From: an uncultured Collinsella sp.
GTDB lineage: Bacteria > Actinomycetota > Coriobacteriia > Coriobacteriales > Coriobacteriaceae
Length of the DNA: 64,000 bases
NCBI GenBank assembly: GCA_900752215.1
Contig: CAADUO010000011.1
Coordinates: forward strand, 11,562 to 75,561
Reading direction: 5' to 3'
How positions within the stretch are numbered: position 1 is the stretch's first letter; each line of letters opens with the position of its first letter. Below the pieces are notes generated by a model. That model did not search any database and had not been told where the DNA came from. It saw only the letters and a program-made list of their open reading frames with translations. The position numbers and the translations under genes were made by a program. Below, piece by piece: positions 44,114 to 53,679 of the stretch.

Positions 44114-46222
44114 CTAGGCTTGTTCGGTGCCCGCGGCCTCCAGGCCGATCAAGCGGAACGGATCCGCCACGCCGCCGATCGACTTTTGCAGTTCGCGCTG
44201 ACGCTGCGAGTCCTGCGCGGCCTGCACGGTCAGCGCACGACGGGCCTCATCATCGAGCGAACGGTCCTGGCGCAGCTTGGCCTGTGCGGCACGCATGCGA
44301 CGCTTGATGGTGTAGAGCTCGAGCGTATCGAGCATAAACACGATGTTCGTCTCGGTGGGGTGCTTGCTCGTCGCCGAGATGCGCCCGGCACTCACAAGCG
44401 TTGCCGCATCGGGACACACTGAGCGCGCCGCATCCATGCAGGCTGCAGGATCGGTTCCCGGCGGCGTTGCCAGAACGGCCCATGCGATGGACTCGTGACG
44501 TGGGTCAACCCACTCGATGGAGCAGATGCGGTCGGCATACGTGCGGAACAGGTCGGGGTAGCTCGTGAGCATGGTCAGCAGCTCGCGCTCCCCTGCCAAG
44601 GACTTGCGCTCTAGATCGGTCAAAACCATCGGCGCCGCCGCAGCCGGTGCGCCCGAACCATCAGCCGCAGGCACAGCGCCCATACCATCAGGCACATCGA
44701 TCGGCGGAAGATCGTCGACGACCTCCACGGGCGCGGCACCGTAGACATCGAGCGGGACGTAGTCGTACGGCTCTTCTTCGACCGGCGCCGCTACGGCCGG
44801 AGTCGCGCCCGATGCCCAAGCACCACGAGATGTCCCCTGCGAACCAGACGACCGACCGCCCGCGCTACCAGATCGCTCAGCCTGCGCCCGCTGGCGTTCA
44901 TAGTTCTGTTCGCGGCGGCGCTCCGCATCCTCGCGCTTGGCGACGTCGCGAAACACGCGGCCCGAGCTCGCGCGCACGGTCTCCAGATCCAAACCCAACA
45001 GATCGGCAATCTGGATAAAGTACGTGTCGATCATGTAGCTATCGCGCAGCGGATAGATGAGCGTGAGAGCGTCCTCCAGCGCCTTGGCGCGACCGCCCGG
45101 CGTGGTGATATCGCTCGACTCCTGCAGCGAACGGTAGACAAAGTCCATGAGCGGCTCGGCAGCGTCGATGCGCGCCTGCAGTGCCTCGCCACCATGCGCC
45201 GTGATGAACTCCATGGGATCGTTACCGTCGGGCAGCACCACGCAGCGCAGGTCCATCGAATCCTGCTCGATAAACTGAATCGCGCGACGGGCAGCCTTTT
45301 GACCGGCGGCGTCGCCATCGAACATATACACAATGCGCTTGGCAAAACGGGTGAGCGTCTTGACGTGATGCTCCGTGAGCGCGGTGCCCAGCGTAGCAAC
45401 AACGTTTTTAATCCCCGCCTCCCAGCAAGCGATGCAGTCGGTATATCCCTCCACCACGATGGCGGTATCCTGCGCGACGATATACTCCTTGGCCCAATTA
45501 AAGCCGTAGAGGTTTCGCTTTTTATGGAACACGCTCGTCTCGGCGGTATTAAGGTACTTGGGTTGGCCGTCACCCATGATGCGACCGCCAAAAGCAATAT
45601 TGTGACCCTGCTCGTCAAAGATGGGAAACATCACGCGGTCGTAGAAGCGGTCGGCTAGTTGCCCGCGTCCGCGGCTCACGGCAACGTTGGCATCGATCAT
45701 CTCCTGCGGGGTAAAACCCGCCTGGGACAGGTGCGACACCAGCGCGTTGCGGCCCGGCGCAAAGCCCAGGCAGTAGCGGCGGCAGACGTCGCCGCCCATG
45801 CCGCGGCTGGCAAAGTACTCGCGCGGACGGCCGTCCTTACCGCGCATAAGCATGGTGTGGTAGAAATGGGCCGTTTCGGCGCACAGATCGTAGATGCGGG
45901 CACGCTTGGTGCCGCGCTCGCGGCGATCTCCGGTGTCATGCAGCTCAATACCCGCGCGATCGGCCAAATAACGGATTGACTCGGGAAAACTCAGGTTCTC
46001 GCGCTTCATGATATAGGTGAAGACGTCGCCGCCCTCACCGCAACCAAAGCAATGCCACACCTGCGTGGCGGGGATAATGTGGAATGACGGCGTCTTTTCG
46101 CCATGGAAGGGGCAGCAACCCCAAAACTCGTGGCCGCGGGGCTTGAGCTCAACCGTTTCCTGCACGATGGCGACTAAGTCGGACGCAGCGCGTACCTGGT
46201 CTTTTTCCTCATCGCTAATCAC
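44114..46222 (-). CDS. dnaG: DNA primase
   Basis: 702 residues from a GTG at 46222 that overlaps ribF by 8 bases. The N-terminal zinc-binding domain has CCPFH (36-40) and HCFGCGEGGD (57-66). The catalytic core has FGGRIMGDGQPKYLN, and the Toprim metal sites lie in VVEGYTDCIACW and MFDGDAAGQKAA. A Gly/Ser/Ala-rich linker (about 430-520) leads to a C-terminal helicase-binding domain. It makes RNA primers for replication. Confidence 0.96.
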   Translation of the reverse strand: MISDEEKDQVRAASDLVAIVQETVELKPRGHEFWGCCPFHGEKTPSFHIIPATQVWHCFGCGEGGDVFTYIMKRENLSFPESIRYLADRAGIELHDTGDRRERGTKRARIYDLCAETAHFYHTMLMRGKDGRPREYFASRGMGGDVCRRYCLGFAPGRNALVSHLSQAGFTPQEMIDANVAVSRGRGQLADRFYDRVMFPIFDEQGHNIAFGGRIMGDGQPKYLNTAETSVFHKKRNLYGFNWAKEYIVAQDTAIVVEGYTDCIACWEAGIKNVVATLGTALTEHHVKTLTRFAKRIVYMFDGDAAGQKAARRAIQFIEQDSMDLRCVVLPDGNDPMEFITAHGGEALQARIDAAEPLMDFVYRSLQESSDITTPGGRAKALEDALTLIYPLRDSYMIDTYFIQIADLLGLDLETVRASSGRVFRDVAKREDAERRREQNYERQRAQAERSGSAGGRSSGSQGTSRGAWASGATPAVAAPVEEEPYDYVPLDVYGAAPVEVVDDLPPIDVPDGMGAVPAADGSGAPAAAAPMVLTDLERKSLAGERELLTMLTSYPDLFRTYADRICSIEWVDPRHESIAWAVLATPPGTDPAACMDAARSVCPDAATLVSAGRISATSKHPTETNIVFMLDTLELYTIKRRMRAAQAKLRQDRSLDDEARRALTVQAAQDSQRQRELQKSIGGVADPFRLIGLEAAGTEQA

Positions 46223-47222
46223 GGATGCTCACCCCCTGCTCACCCAAGTTGTGACGAATGTCCTCGATATTACCCTCGACGGTCGCGATCAACTCATCCA
46301 GCGAATCGAACACACGCGAGGGGCGTAGCCAGCGCGTAAACGCCAGCGAAACGGAAGCGCCGTACAGGTCGCCCGTATAACCAATTAAGTTAGCCTCGAG
46401 ATGCGCAGATGCCGCATCGTCGGCATACGTTGGCGGAAGTCCGACGTTCACGGCAGCGGGCCACACGATGTCGTTGACCAGCACCAGACCCTCATACACG
46501 CCATCGGCAGGCACCTGAATGCCGTCGGGAACCTGCAGGTTTGCCGTGGGAAAGCCCATGCCAGAACCCTCGTGACGGCCGCGAATAACACCGCCACGCA
46601 GCATATACGGACGGCCGAGCAACTCAGCAGCAAGCTCCACGTGGCCCTGTCCCAGCTCATGACGAATGCGGGTGGCGCAAATGGCCTCACCGCCCTCGCA
46701 AAGCAAGTCGTGCCCGTATACGTCAACGCCGCGCTCGGCACCCCAGGCGCGCATCTCGGCAACACCAGAAGCACCGCCACGACCCAGCCTAAAGTCGCTG
46801 CCAACGCGAATCGATCGAATGTCGACCAGACGCGACACCAGCGAGAGAAAATCAACATGGTCAAGCGCCGCAACCTCAGGCGTAAAGGGAACGGCCACCA
46901 CCGCATCGACCCCAGTTTGAGCCAGGGCATGCAGACGGTCGGCCGTCGTCATCAATTTTTGAGCGGGCGAAGAGCTCACCACAACGTCCGGGTCGGGATC
47001 GAAGGTAACCACGACCGCCTTACAGCCATGGGCACGGGCATCACGGACAAGCGCCGTAATGAGCTCCTGGTGTCCACGGTGCACGCCGTCGAACACGCCG
47101 ATGGCAATCGATGCGGCACCCAGGTGCTCGCACTCATCAAACGCATCGGCAGCAACGATGCGAGCCTCGTCCGACCCGCCCGCGAAAAAAATACGCGCGA
47201 GCTCGCGAGCGGACAACATCAT
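46215..47222 (-). CDS. ribF: Bifunctional riboflavin kinase/FAD synthetase
   Basis: 335 residues. The N-terminal FAD synthetase part has IGVFDGVHRGHQELI (nucleotidyltransferase HxGH type) and SDFRLGRGGASG. The C-terminal riboflavin kinase part has GRPYMLRGGVIRGRHEGSGMGFPTANL. It converts riboflavin to FMN and FAD. The start overlaps truB (TGATG). truB-ribF adjacency is standard in Gram-positive infB operons. Confidence 0.95.
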   Translation of the reverse strand: MMLSARELARIFFAGGSDEARIVAADAFDECEHLGAASIAIGVFDGVHRGHQELITALVRDARAHGCKAVVVTFDPDPDVVVSSSPAQKLMTTADRLHALAQTGVDAVVAVPFTPEVAALDHVDFLSLVSRLVDIRSIRVGSDFRLGRGGASGVAEMRAWGAERGVDVYGHDLLCEGGEAICATRIRHELGQGHVELAAELLGRPYMLRGGVIRGRHEGSGMGFPTANLQVPDGIQVPADGVYEGLVLVNDIVWPAAVNVGLPPTYADDAASAHLEANLIGYTGDLYGASVSLAFTRWLRPSRVFDSLDELIATVEGNIEDIRHNLGEQGVSIRD

Positions 47223-48151
47223 CGAACACCGCCGATTGCCTGAGGAAATACGTGCTCCATGACAAAGCGGCCACTCTCAATGCGGGCGAGCGCCTTGAGT
47301 CCCCCATCGAGCACCAACGCAAACGGCGCCTTCGAGGCATCGAAATCGGCAAGCGCACGCTCAACGGGAATGCGTCGGCCGCAGAGCAGGTCGTCGGCAA
47401 GATTGCCCGGCAAGTCAACACGTGTGGCGCCCAGGGCCGCAATGGGATCCAGGGCAAAGCCAGCCGCGGACTCGGGAGAAAGCTCCTCAACCGCATGACA
47501 GGCGCCAATGGAAACAATACCGGAGGCCGTGCGGCGCAGCGCGGAAATGTGCGCGGCGCTCTCGCAGGCGCGGCCCAGGTCGCGAGCGAGCGCACGAATG
47601 TAGGTGCCCTTGCTCACCGAGAACGCCACGGTCCACACACACGTATCACCCTCGCCGCCCACGGCGATCAGGTCGGCGGCATAAACCTCGACGGGGCGCG
47701 GAGGTAGGTCCACCGCATTGCCCTCGCGAGCAGACTTGTAGGCGCGAACGCCATTGACCGAGATAGCCGAAAACGCCGGCGGCACCTGCATCTGCGGACC
47801 CAGCATGGCGGCCAAGTGCTCACGGGCATAGGCAGGATCGCGGAGCTCGTTGGCAACAGCCACAGTGCGGACCGCCTCGCCCTCCGCATCATCGGTATTG
47901 GTCTCGGCACCAAACGAAATGTCGGCGACATAGCTTTTGGTATCGAGGGTTAGCATACCCAGCAGACGGGTGGCCTGGCCCACGCCCACCACCATGACAC
48001 CCGATGCCATGGGGTCGAGCGTGCCGGCATGGCCGACGCGCCGCTCATGAAGGGTGCGTCGGCATTGCGAGACCACATCGTGGGACGTGCATCCCACCGG
48101 CTTATCGACGGCGAGCAGCATATTCAGTTGTGAAGGCGTACGACGAGCCAT
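47219..48151 (-). CDS. truB: tRNA pseudouridine-55 synthase
   Basis: 310 residues. It opens LLAVDKPVGCTSHDVV and has RRVGHAGTLDPMASGVMVVG, where Asp46 is the catalytic residue, VPPAFSAISVNGVRAY and SVSKGTYIRALARDLG. It makes pseudouridine 55 in the T loop of tRNAs. It lies 15 bases after the DHH phosphoesterase gene and overlaps ribF. Confidence 0.95.
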   Translation of the reverse strand: MARRTPSQLNMLLAVDKPVGCTSHDVVSQCRRTLHERRVGHAGTLDPMASGVMVVGVGQATRLLGMLTLDTKSYVADISFGAETNTDDAEGEAVRTVAVANELRDPAYAREHLAAMLGPQMQVPPAFSAISVNGVRAYKSAREGNAVDLPPRPVEVYAADLIAVGGEGDTCVWTVAFSVSKGTYIRALARDLGRACESAAHISALRRTASGIVSIGACHAVEELSPESAAGFALDPIAALGATRVDLPGNLADDLLCGRRIPVERALADFDASKAPFALVLDGGLKALARIESGRFVMEHVFPQAIGGVR

Positions 48152-48166
48152 GTACCATCCAAAAAG

Positions 48167-49210
48167 TTAAAGCTCGACGGTCACCGAAGCGGGATCCTCC
48201 CCCACCAGCTCGGCCAGCATGGGAAGTGCCACGGTGAGCGTCTCGAGAATCGTTCCGTTGTTGGAGAAACCGGCGGCAGCGGGATGTCCGCCTCCGCCAA
48301 AGGCAGCAGCGATCTCGGACACGTTGAGGTCGCCCTTGGAGCGTAGGTTGCCGCGCACCTTGGTATCGCCCTCAATACCCTTCAGGAACAGACAGACCTC
48401 TACGCCCATCACCGAGCGCACCACGTCAACCAGGCCGTCGCACTCATCCGAGGTGACACCGCAAGCCTCAAGGTCACTCTGGTACGCGTAGCTATATGCG
48501 ACGCGCCCGTGGGCCACCGTCTTGATGCGGCCCATAACGATGGACTTGAGGTGCAAAAACTCAACGCGCATGCTCTGATATACCTCGAGTGCCACACGCG
48601 CCGGATCGGCACCGTGGGCAACTAGACGCGAGGCCGCATGGAACGCAGCAGCATCGGCGTTTTGGTACTGAAAACGACCGGTATCGGTAACCAAGCCGCA
48701 CAACAGGCAGGTCGCAACGCCATCACGTGCAACAATGCCGCAATTGTCCAAGAAACGGTCAATGATCATGGCGCAGGCTGCAGCTTCAACGCGCCTCAGA
48801 CTGAGCTCGGCAAACTCCTCACGCGCCGGATGGTGGTCGAAACACACCACATGCTTGGAGCGACGAAGCACCTCGGCGGAATTATTGAGACGCTCGACGA
48901 CCGGTACGTCCACCGAGATGAACAGGTCAGGATTGCCGGTGTACGCAGATGCCGGAACCAAACGGTCGGCACCCTCCATAAAGCGGTAGATGCGCGGAAC
49001 CGGGTCATCGTCTGCCAGCAGAAGCGCAATGTCCTTGTTGGGGAAAAACTTCATGAGCGAAAGGCCCAGACCCAATACGGAGCCCAAGGCATCGCCATCG
49101 GGAGAAGTATGTCCCGAAATCGCAATGGAGGACGCACCCTCGATGAGCTCGAGGATGCGTCGCTGAATATCTGCAGACTCGCACGAAGCGAGGTCGGCGG
49201 AATTAGTCAT
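48167..49210 (-). CDS. nrnA: DHH/DHHA1 phosphoesterase (NrnA-like)
   Basis: 347 residues. The DHH domain has SGHTSPDGDALGSVLGL and VVCFDHHPAREEF (DHH motif); the C-terminal DHHA1 domain has VRGNLRSKGDLNVSEIAAAFGGGGHPAAAGF. Proteins of this kind hydrolyse nanoRNA, pAp or cyclic dinucleotides; which one applies cannot be told from sequence. It sits between rbfA and truB, its usual place in Gram-positive nusA-infB operons, and overlaps rbfA by 8 bases. Confidence 0.92.
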   Translation of the reverse strand: MTNSADLASCESADIQRRILELIEGASSIAISGHTSPDGDALGSVLGLGLSLMKFFPNKDIALLLADDDPVPRIYRFMEGADRLVPASAYTGNPDLFISVDVPVVERLNNSAEVLRRSKHVVCFDHHPAREEFAELSLRRVEAAACAMIIDRFLDNCGIVARDGVATCLLCGLVTDTGRFQYQNADAAAFHAASRLVAHGADPARVALEVYQSMRVEFLHLKSIVMGRIKTVAHGRVAYSYAYQSDLEACGVTSDECDGLVDVVRSVMGVEVCLFLKGIEGDTKVRGNLRSKGDLNVSEIAAAFGGGGHPAAAGFSNNGTILETLTVALPMLAELVGEDPASVTVEL

Positions 49211-49613
49211 CTAAAGCTGCCTCCTGGGCGGCATCCGCTATCGGATAGCCGTCCTCGTCCTTTTCGATCGCAAGCGTGGCGGGAACGTTTTCCAGCGCAC
49301 GCGTGATGCGCTCGGCCTCATCGGTCGAGCGATCGATGCGAAAATCGAGCTCGGGCGTAACACGCCAATCGAGCGAGCGAGCCAACAGGCTACGAATACG
49401 GCCCTTGGCGCTTGCGAGCGCCTCCATGACCTCGTCGTAGCGGCTCGCATCGCACGACACGAACACGCGCGCGAACGAACGGTCCACCGCGACCTCGACC
49501 GCAGTCAAAGTAACCAGGTCGAGACGCGGATCGGAAACCTCAAAGAGCAGGATATAACCGAGCTTCTCGCGAAGCTGCTCGCCCAGACGGCGGGTTGCCT
49601 GCGTTTGCTTCAT
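49203..49613 (-). CDS. rbfA: Ribosome-binding factor A
   Basis: 136 residues. A single KH-type domain: TRRLGEQLREKLGYILLFEVSDPRL, then VTLTAVEVAVDRSFARVFVS and ARSLDWRVTPELDFRID. It helps late 30S subunit maturation. A short acidic tail (DEDGYPIADAAQEAALDD) extends the usual C-terminus. It lies 11 bases after infB. Confidence 0.95.
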   Translation of the reverse strand: MKQTQATRRLGEQLREKLGYILLFEVSDPRLDLVTLTAVEVAVDRSFARVFVSCDASRYDEVMEALASAKGRIRSLLARSLDWRVTPELDFRIDRSTDEAERITRALENVPATLAIEKDEDGYPIADAAQEAALDD

Positions 49614-49624
49614 AGCGCTACCCC

Positions 49625-52339
49625 CTACTCGGTACGGGCAACCTGGTCGATGCGGTAACCCTCGATCTGGTCGCCGGGCTTGATGTCCTGGAAGTTCTCC
49701 AGGCCAATGCCGCCCTCGGAACCGCTCTTGAGGCTCTTGGCCTCGTCCTTGTAGTGGCGCATCGAGGCGATCTTGCCGTTGAAGACCACGATGCCGTCGC
49801 GCACCAGGCGCACGGAATCGGTCGCGGCGATCTCGCCCTCCTCGACACGGACACCAGCGGCGATACCGACTTTGGGCACCTTGAAGGTGTCCAGGACGGT
49901 CGCGGTACCCGTGGCGACCTCGACCTCGGTGGGCTTAAGCATGCCGATACGGGCGGCGTCGAGCTCCTCAAGGCACTTGTAGATGACGTCGTAGCAACGG
50001 ATCTCGACGCCCTCGCGCTCGGCGGCGGAGCGGGCCTTACCGTCGGGACGGACGCCAAAGCCGATGATGATGGCGTTGGAGGCGTCGGCCAGAACGACGT
50101 CGGTCTCGTTGATGGCGCCAACGGCGGAGTGGATCGTGTTGATGCGAACCTCGGACTGATCCATCTTGTCGAGTGAGTCCTGAAGGGCCTCGATGGAACC
50201 CTGGACGTCGGCCTTGATGATCAGGTTGAGCTCCTTGACCTCGGCGTCGGCAATGGTCTCGAAGAGGTTCTCGAGCGTGACGTGCTTCACGCGGCTCTGC
50301 TCCTCGATACGGGCCTTGAGCGAACGCTCGTCGGCAAGGGCGCGAGCCTCGCGCTCGTCCTCGAACACGCGGAACTCGTCGCCGGCGTTGGGCACAGACT
50401 GCAGGCCCAAAATCTCGACGGCGTCGGAGGGACCGGCCTCGGTGACGGCGCGACCCTTGGGGTCGAGCATAGCACGGACGCGGCCGTAGGTAAGGCCGGC
50501 GACCAGCGTATCGCCCACGTGCAAGGTACCGCGGGTCACGAGCACGGTAGCGACCGAGCCGCGGCCCTTGTCGAGCTTGGCCTCGAGGACATTGCCGGAG
50601 GCAAAGGTGTCCGGGTTGGCCTTAAGCTCGAGCACGTCGGCCTGGAGCAGCACGGTCTCCAGAAGGTCATCGATACCGATCTTCTGCTTGGCCGAGATGT
50701 TGACGAACATGTTCTGTCCGCCCCACTCCTCGGGGATGACGCCGTACTCGGCGAGCTCCTGGCGCACGCGGTCGGGGTTGGCGCCCGGCTTATCGATCTT
50801 GTTGACGGCAACGACGATGGGTACGCCGGCGGCCTTGGCGTGGTTGATCGACTCGACGGTCTGGGGCATGACGCCGTCGTCGGCAGCCACGATCAGAATG
50901 ACGATGTCGGTCACCTTGGCGCCACGGGCACGCATAGCCGTAAAGGTGGCGTGACCCGGGGTATCGATGAAGGTGATCTTGCGGTCGTTGATCATGACCT
51001 GCGAAGCGCCGATGGCCTGCGTAATGCCGCCCGCCTCGCCGGCAGCAACGCCGGTGTGACGGATGGCGTCGAGCAGCGACGTCTTGCCGTGGTCGACGTG
51101 ACCCATGACGGTGACGACCGGGGCGCGCGGCTTGAGGTCGGCGGGATCGTCGTAGAACGAGAAGGTGTTCTCCTCCTCGGGGGTGATGATCTTGATCTGA
51201 CGGCCCAGGTCGTCGGCAACGAGCTCGACGAGGTCGTCGGACATGGACTGCGTCATGGTGAGCGGCGTACCCAGCAGGAACAGGCGCTTGATGATGTCGT
51301 TGGCCGGAACGTCGAGCGCCTCGGCGAGCTCCTGGACGGTAACGCCCTGGGAGACCTTGATGGCGTCGAGGTCCTCGGGGTTCACACCCTGGGCCAGCGC
51401 CTCCTCTATCTTGCGCTCCTCCTGCGCCTTGGCAGCCTCGCGCTCGCGCTTCTCCTTGCGCTTCTTGCGGCGACCGGTGGACTCGCGAGAGGCCTCCTCG
51501 ACGGCAGCACGAGCCTCCTCGAGCACCTTCTCGCGGCTGTACTCCTCGGCCTCGCGAGCCATGCGGCTGTAGTGGTCCTCTTCGTTGTTGTGACCGCCCT
51601 TGCGCTTCTTGCCCTTGCCCTGCTTATCGGGGTTGGGGAAGTCCATGCCGGCAGCGACGTTGTTGCTAGCGTTGGTGCGATGGCTGTGCGGACGGCTCTC
51701 GGAGGCGTTGCGCTCGGAGTTGTTGTCGGAAGCGTTGCGATCGTTACGACGGCCACCGCGGCGGTCGTTGTTGCCGCCACGACGGTTACCGCGCTCTGCG
51801 GCGCGCTCGGCCTTGGCCTTGTCCTCGGCGTCCTTCTTCTCCTTGAGCACGGTCTCCTGTGCGGCGATCTGGTCGAGCAGCGAACGGAAGCGCGAACCGG
51901 AGTCGGAAGCGGGAACGGCGCGGCGCTGGGCCTCGCGGGCAGCCTCCTCCTTCTCGCGGGCAAGGCGCTCCTGCTCGGCCTTCTTCTTGGCCTCGGCCTC
52001 GGCGCGGGCAGCCTCCTCGGCAGCCTGGGCTGCGGCAAACTGGCGACGCTCCTCCTCGCGGGCCTTCTCGGCGGCGATGCGCTCGCGCTCGGCCTCGGCG
52101 GCGCGAGCGGCCTCCTCGGCGGCAGCTGCCTGCTCCTCGGCCTGCTTAGCGGCCTCGACTTCCTGAGCGCGGGCTTCGATCACCGAGGCGAGCTGCTTGC
52201 GGACCATAGCGACATAGGCGTCCTCCAAGGTGGAGGAAGCGGACTTAGCGGGAATCTTCATATCGGCGAGATGACCCATCAGTTCCTTGGAGGTCATGCC
52301 GAACTCTTTGGCCAGGGTGGACACACGGACTTTTGCCAT
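49625..52339 (-). CDS. infB: Translation initiation factor IF-2
   Basis: 904 residues. The N-terminal IF2-N helix-turn-helix (VSTLAKEFGMTSKELMGHL) is followed by a long Ala/Glu/Arg-rich helical stretch (about 60-150) and a basic Asn/Arg/Gly-rich segment (about 195-230). The GTPase domain has PVVTVMGHVDHGKTSLLDAI (G1), IDTPGHATFTAMRARGA and NKIDKPGAN. Domains for fMet-tRNA binding complete it. It brings initiator tRNA to the 30S subunit. The ylxR gene that normally separates it from nusA is missing; a hairpin occupies the gap. Confidence 0.97.
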   Translation of the reverse strand: MAKVRVSTLAKEFGMTSKELMGHLADMKIPAKSASSTLEDAYVAMVRKQLASVIEARAQEVEAAKQAEEQAAAAEEAARAAEAERERIAAEKAREEERRQFAAAQAAEEAARAEAEAKKKAEQERLAREKEEAAREAQRRAVPASDSGSRFRSLLDQIAAQETVLKEKKDAEDKAKAERAAERGNRRGGNNDRRGGRRNDRNASDNNSERNASESRPHSHRTNASNNVAAGMDFPNPDKQGKGKKRKGGHNNEEDHYSRMAREAEEYSREKVLEEARAAVEEASRESTGRRKKRKEKREREAAKAQEERKIEEALAQGVNPEDLDAIKVSQGVTVQELAEALDVPANDIIKRLFLLGTPLTMTQSMSDDLVELVADDLGRQIKIITPEEENTFSFYDDPADLKPRAPVVTVMGHVDHGKTSLLDAIRHTGVAAGEAGGITQAIGASQVMINDRKITFIDTPGHATFTAMRARGAKVTDIVILIVAADDGVMPQTVESINHAKAAGVPIVVAVNKIDKPGANPDRVRQELAEYGVIPEEWGGQNMFVNISAKQKIGIDDLLETVLLQADVLELKANPDTFASGNVLEAKLDKGRGSVATVLVTRGTLHVGDTLVAGLTYGRVRAMLDPKGRAVTEAGPSDAVEILGLQSVPNAGDEFRVFEDEREARALADERSLKARIEEQSRVKHVTLENLFETIADAEVKELNLIIKADVQGSIEALQDSLDKMDQSEVRINTIHSAVGAINETDVVLADASNAIIIGFGVRPDGKARSAAEREGVEIRCYDVIYKCLEELDAARIGMLKPTEVEVATGTATVLDTFKVPKVGIAAGVRVEEGEIAATDSVRLVRDGIVVFNGKIASMRHYKDEAKSLKSGSEGGIGLENFQDIKPGDQIEGYRIDQVARTE

Positions 52340-52397
52340 ATGACTTCACCTACCCTTTCTGGCACCTTGGGTGCCTAGAGACTGAACGAGCGTGGGA

Positions 52398-52424
52398 GAC
52401 GCGCCGGGACCCGCCCGGCGCGTC
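52398..52424 (-). other. Strong RNA hairpin between nusA and infB
   Basis: GACGCGCCGGG and CCCGGCGCGTC form a perfect 11-bp stem with a 5-base loop and no T-run, right after the nusA stop. It may be an RNA processing or stabilising element or a weak attenuator. Confidence 0.6.
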
Positions 52425-52430
52425 CGCGCG

Positions 52431-53678
52431 CTAGATCAGGTCCTCCGCATCATCGAAGGCGTCGGTGTCATGGACACCACAGAAACGGGAGCCGGGACGA
52501 GCCTGGTTGCGGCACTGGATGCCGTCCTCGGACACGTACTCGCAGCGGCGGACGTCCTCGTCCTCCTCGTCACCGATCAGGTCGGCGGCGGGCTCCTCGT
52601 GAACGGGAACGTTCTTGAGAATGTCGGCGGCAAGCGTTTCGGACTTGATGTCGATGTGCCAGCCGGTCAGGCGCGCGGCGAGGCGGGCGTTCTGGCCCTC
52701 CTTGCCGATGGCGAGGGACAGCTGGTCGTCGGGCACGATGACGCCGGCGTAGGCCTTCTCCTCGTCGATGAGGACGCGGGTGACCTTGGCGGGCGACAGG
52801 GCGTTAGCGACGTAGACGGCAGGATCGGCATCCCACAGGATGACGTCGACGCGCTCGCCGCGGAGCTCGCCCACGACAGCGCGAACACGGCTGCCCTTGG
52901 GGCCGACGCAGGCGCCCACGGGATCCAGACGGTCGTCGAGCGAGTGGACGGCGACCTTGGAGCGCTGGCCGGGCTCGCGGGCGATCGACTTGATCTGGAC
53001 GGTGCCCTCATAGATCTCGGGCACCTCCTGCTCAAACAGACGACGCATGAGCTCGGGGTGGGTACGGGAGATGACAATCGGCGGACGGCTGTGCTCGCCA
53101 CGAACCGGCTGCAGGTTGGAGTTGGGGTCGCGAACGTCGATGATCACGGCCTTGATGTGCTGGTTGTGCAGGTAGCGCTCGCCCATCGGACGCTCGTTGC
53201 GCTCGTTCTCGTAACGGCGCTGGTCGAAGTGCGGAAGCTCGGCCTCGACGCCCTCGCGGATCTTGACGATCGTGAAGTCGGGCGTGGACTGCAGCACGGT
53301 GCCGCTGATGAGGTCACCGATGCGGCCGGAGAACTCCTCGTAGATCTGCTCGCGGGCGGAGTTGCGCACGATTGCGTTGATCTCGGCCTTGGCGTGCTGG
53401 GCAGCGATGCGGCTCGTGTTCTTGGGGGTGACGTCGATCTCCTCGAACTCGGTGAAGTTGCCCTCCTCGTCCATGGAATCGTCGATCGGCTCAAGGCGGT
53501 AGACGTAGATCTTGCCGGTGGTGCGGTCGATGGTCACCTTGGCGCCCCACTCAAGATGCAGGATCTCGGCATAGCTCTTGGCGAGCGACTGCTCCAGGCG
53601 GTCGATCAGGTAGAGCTGGTCGATGTGCTTCTCCTGGCAAAGCTCCATCAGGGCGGACATCATGTCGGATGCTGCCAT
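52431..53678 (-). CDS. nusA: Transcription termination/antitermination factor NusA with C-terminal Cys/His extension
   Basis: 415 residues. The N-terminal polymerase-binding domain is followed by the S1 domain (GDLISGTVLQSTPDFTIVKI) and two KH domains (DDRLDPVGACVGPKGSRVRAV; LSLAIGKEGQNARLAARLTG). The last 39 residues add a motif with Cys379, Cys389, Cys400 and His403 (C-x9-C-x10-C-x2-H) in an acidic setting, not part of ordinary NusA. It regulates pausing, termination and antitermination. It starts two bases after rimP and has GAAGGAAAG as ribosome binding site. Confidence 0.94.
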   Translation of the reverse strand: MAASDMMSALMELCQEKHIDQLYLIDRLEQSLAKSYAEILHLEWGAKVTIDRTTGKIYVYRLEPIDDSMDEEGNFTEFEEIDVTPKNTSRIAAQHAKAEINAIVRNSAREQIYEEFSGRIGDLISGTVLQSTPDFTIVKIREGVEAELPHFDQRRYENERNERPMGERYLHNQHIKAVIIDVRDPNSNLQPVRGEHSRPPIVISRTHPELMRRLFEQEVPEIYEGTVQIKSIAREPGQRSKVAVHSLDDRLDPVGACVGPKGSRVRAVVGELRGERVDVILWDADPAVYVANALSPAKVTRVLIDEEKAYAGVIVPDDQLSLAIGKEGQNARLAARLTGWHIDIKSETLAADILKNVPVHEEPAADLIGDEEDEDVRRCEYVSEDGIQCRNQARPGSRFCGVHDTDAFDDAEDLI

Positions 53679-53679
53679 C

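Noticed and set aside
50282..52378. A 698-codon plus-strand frame opposite infB
   Set aside because: Gly/Leu/Val-rich antisense frame of the infB GTPase and helical regions; no recognisable domain.
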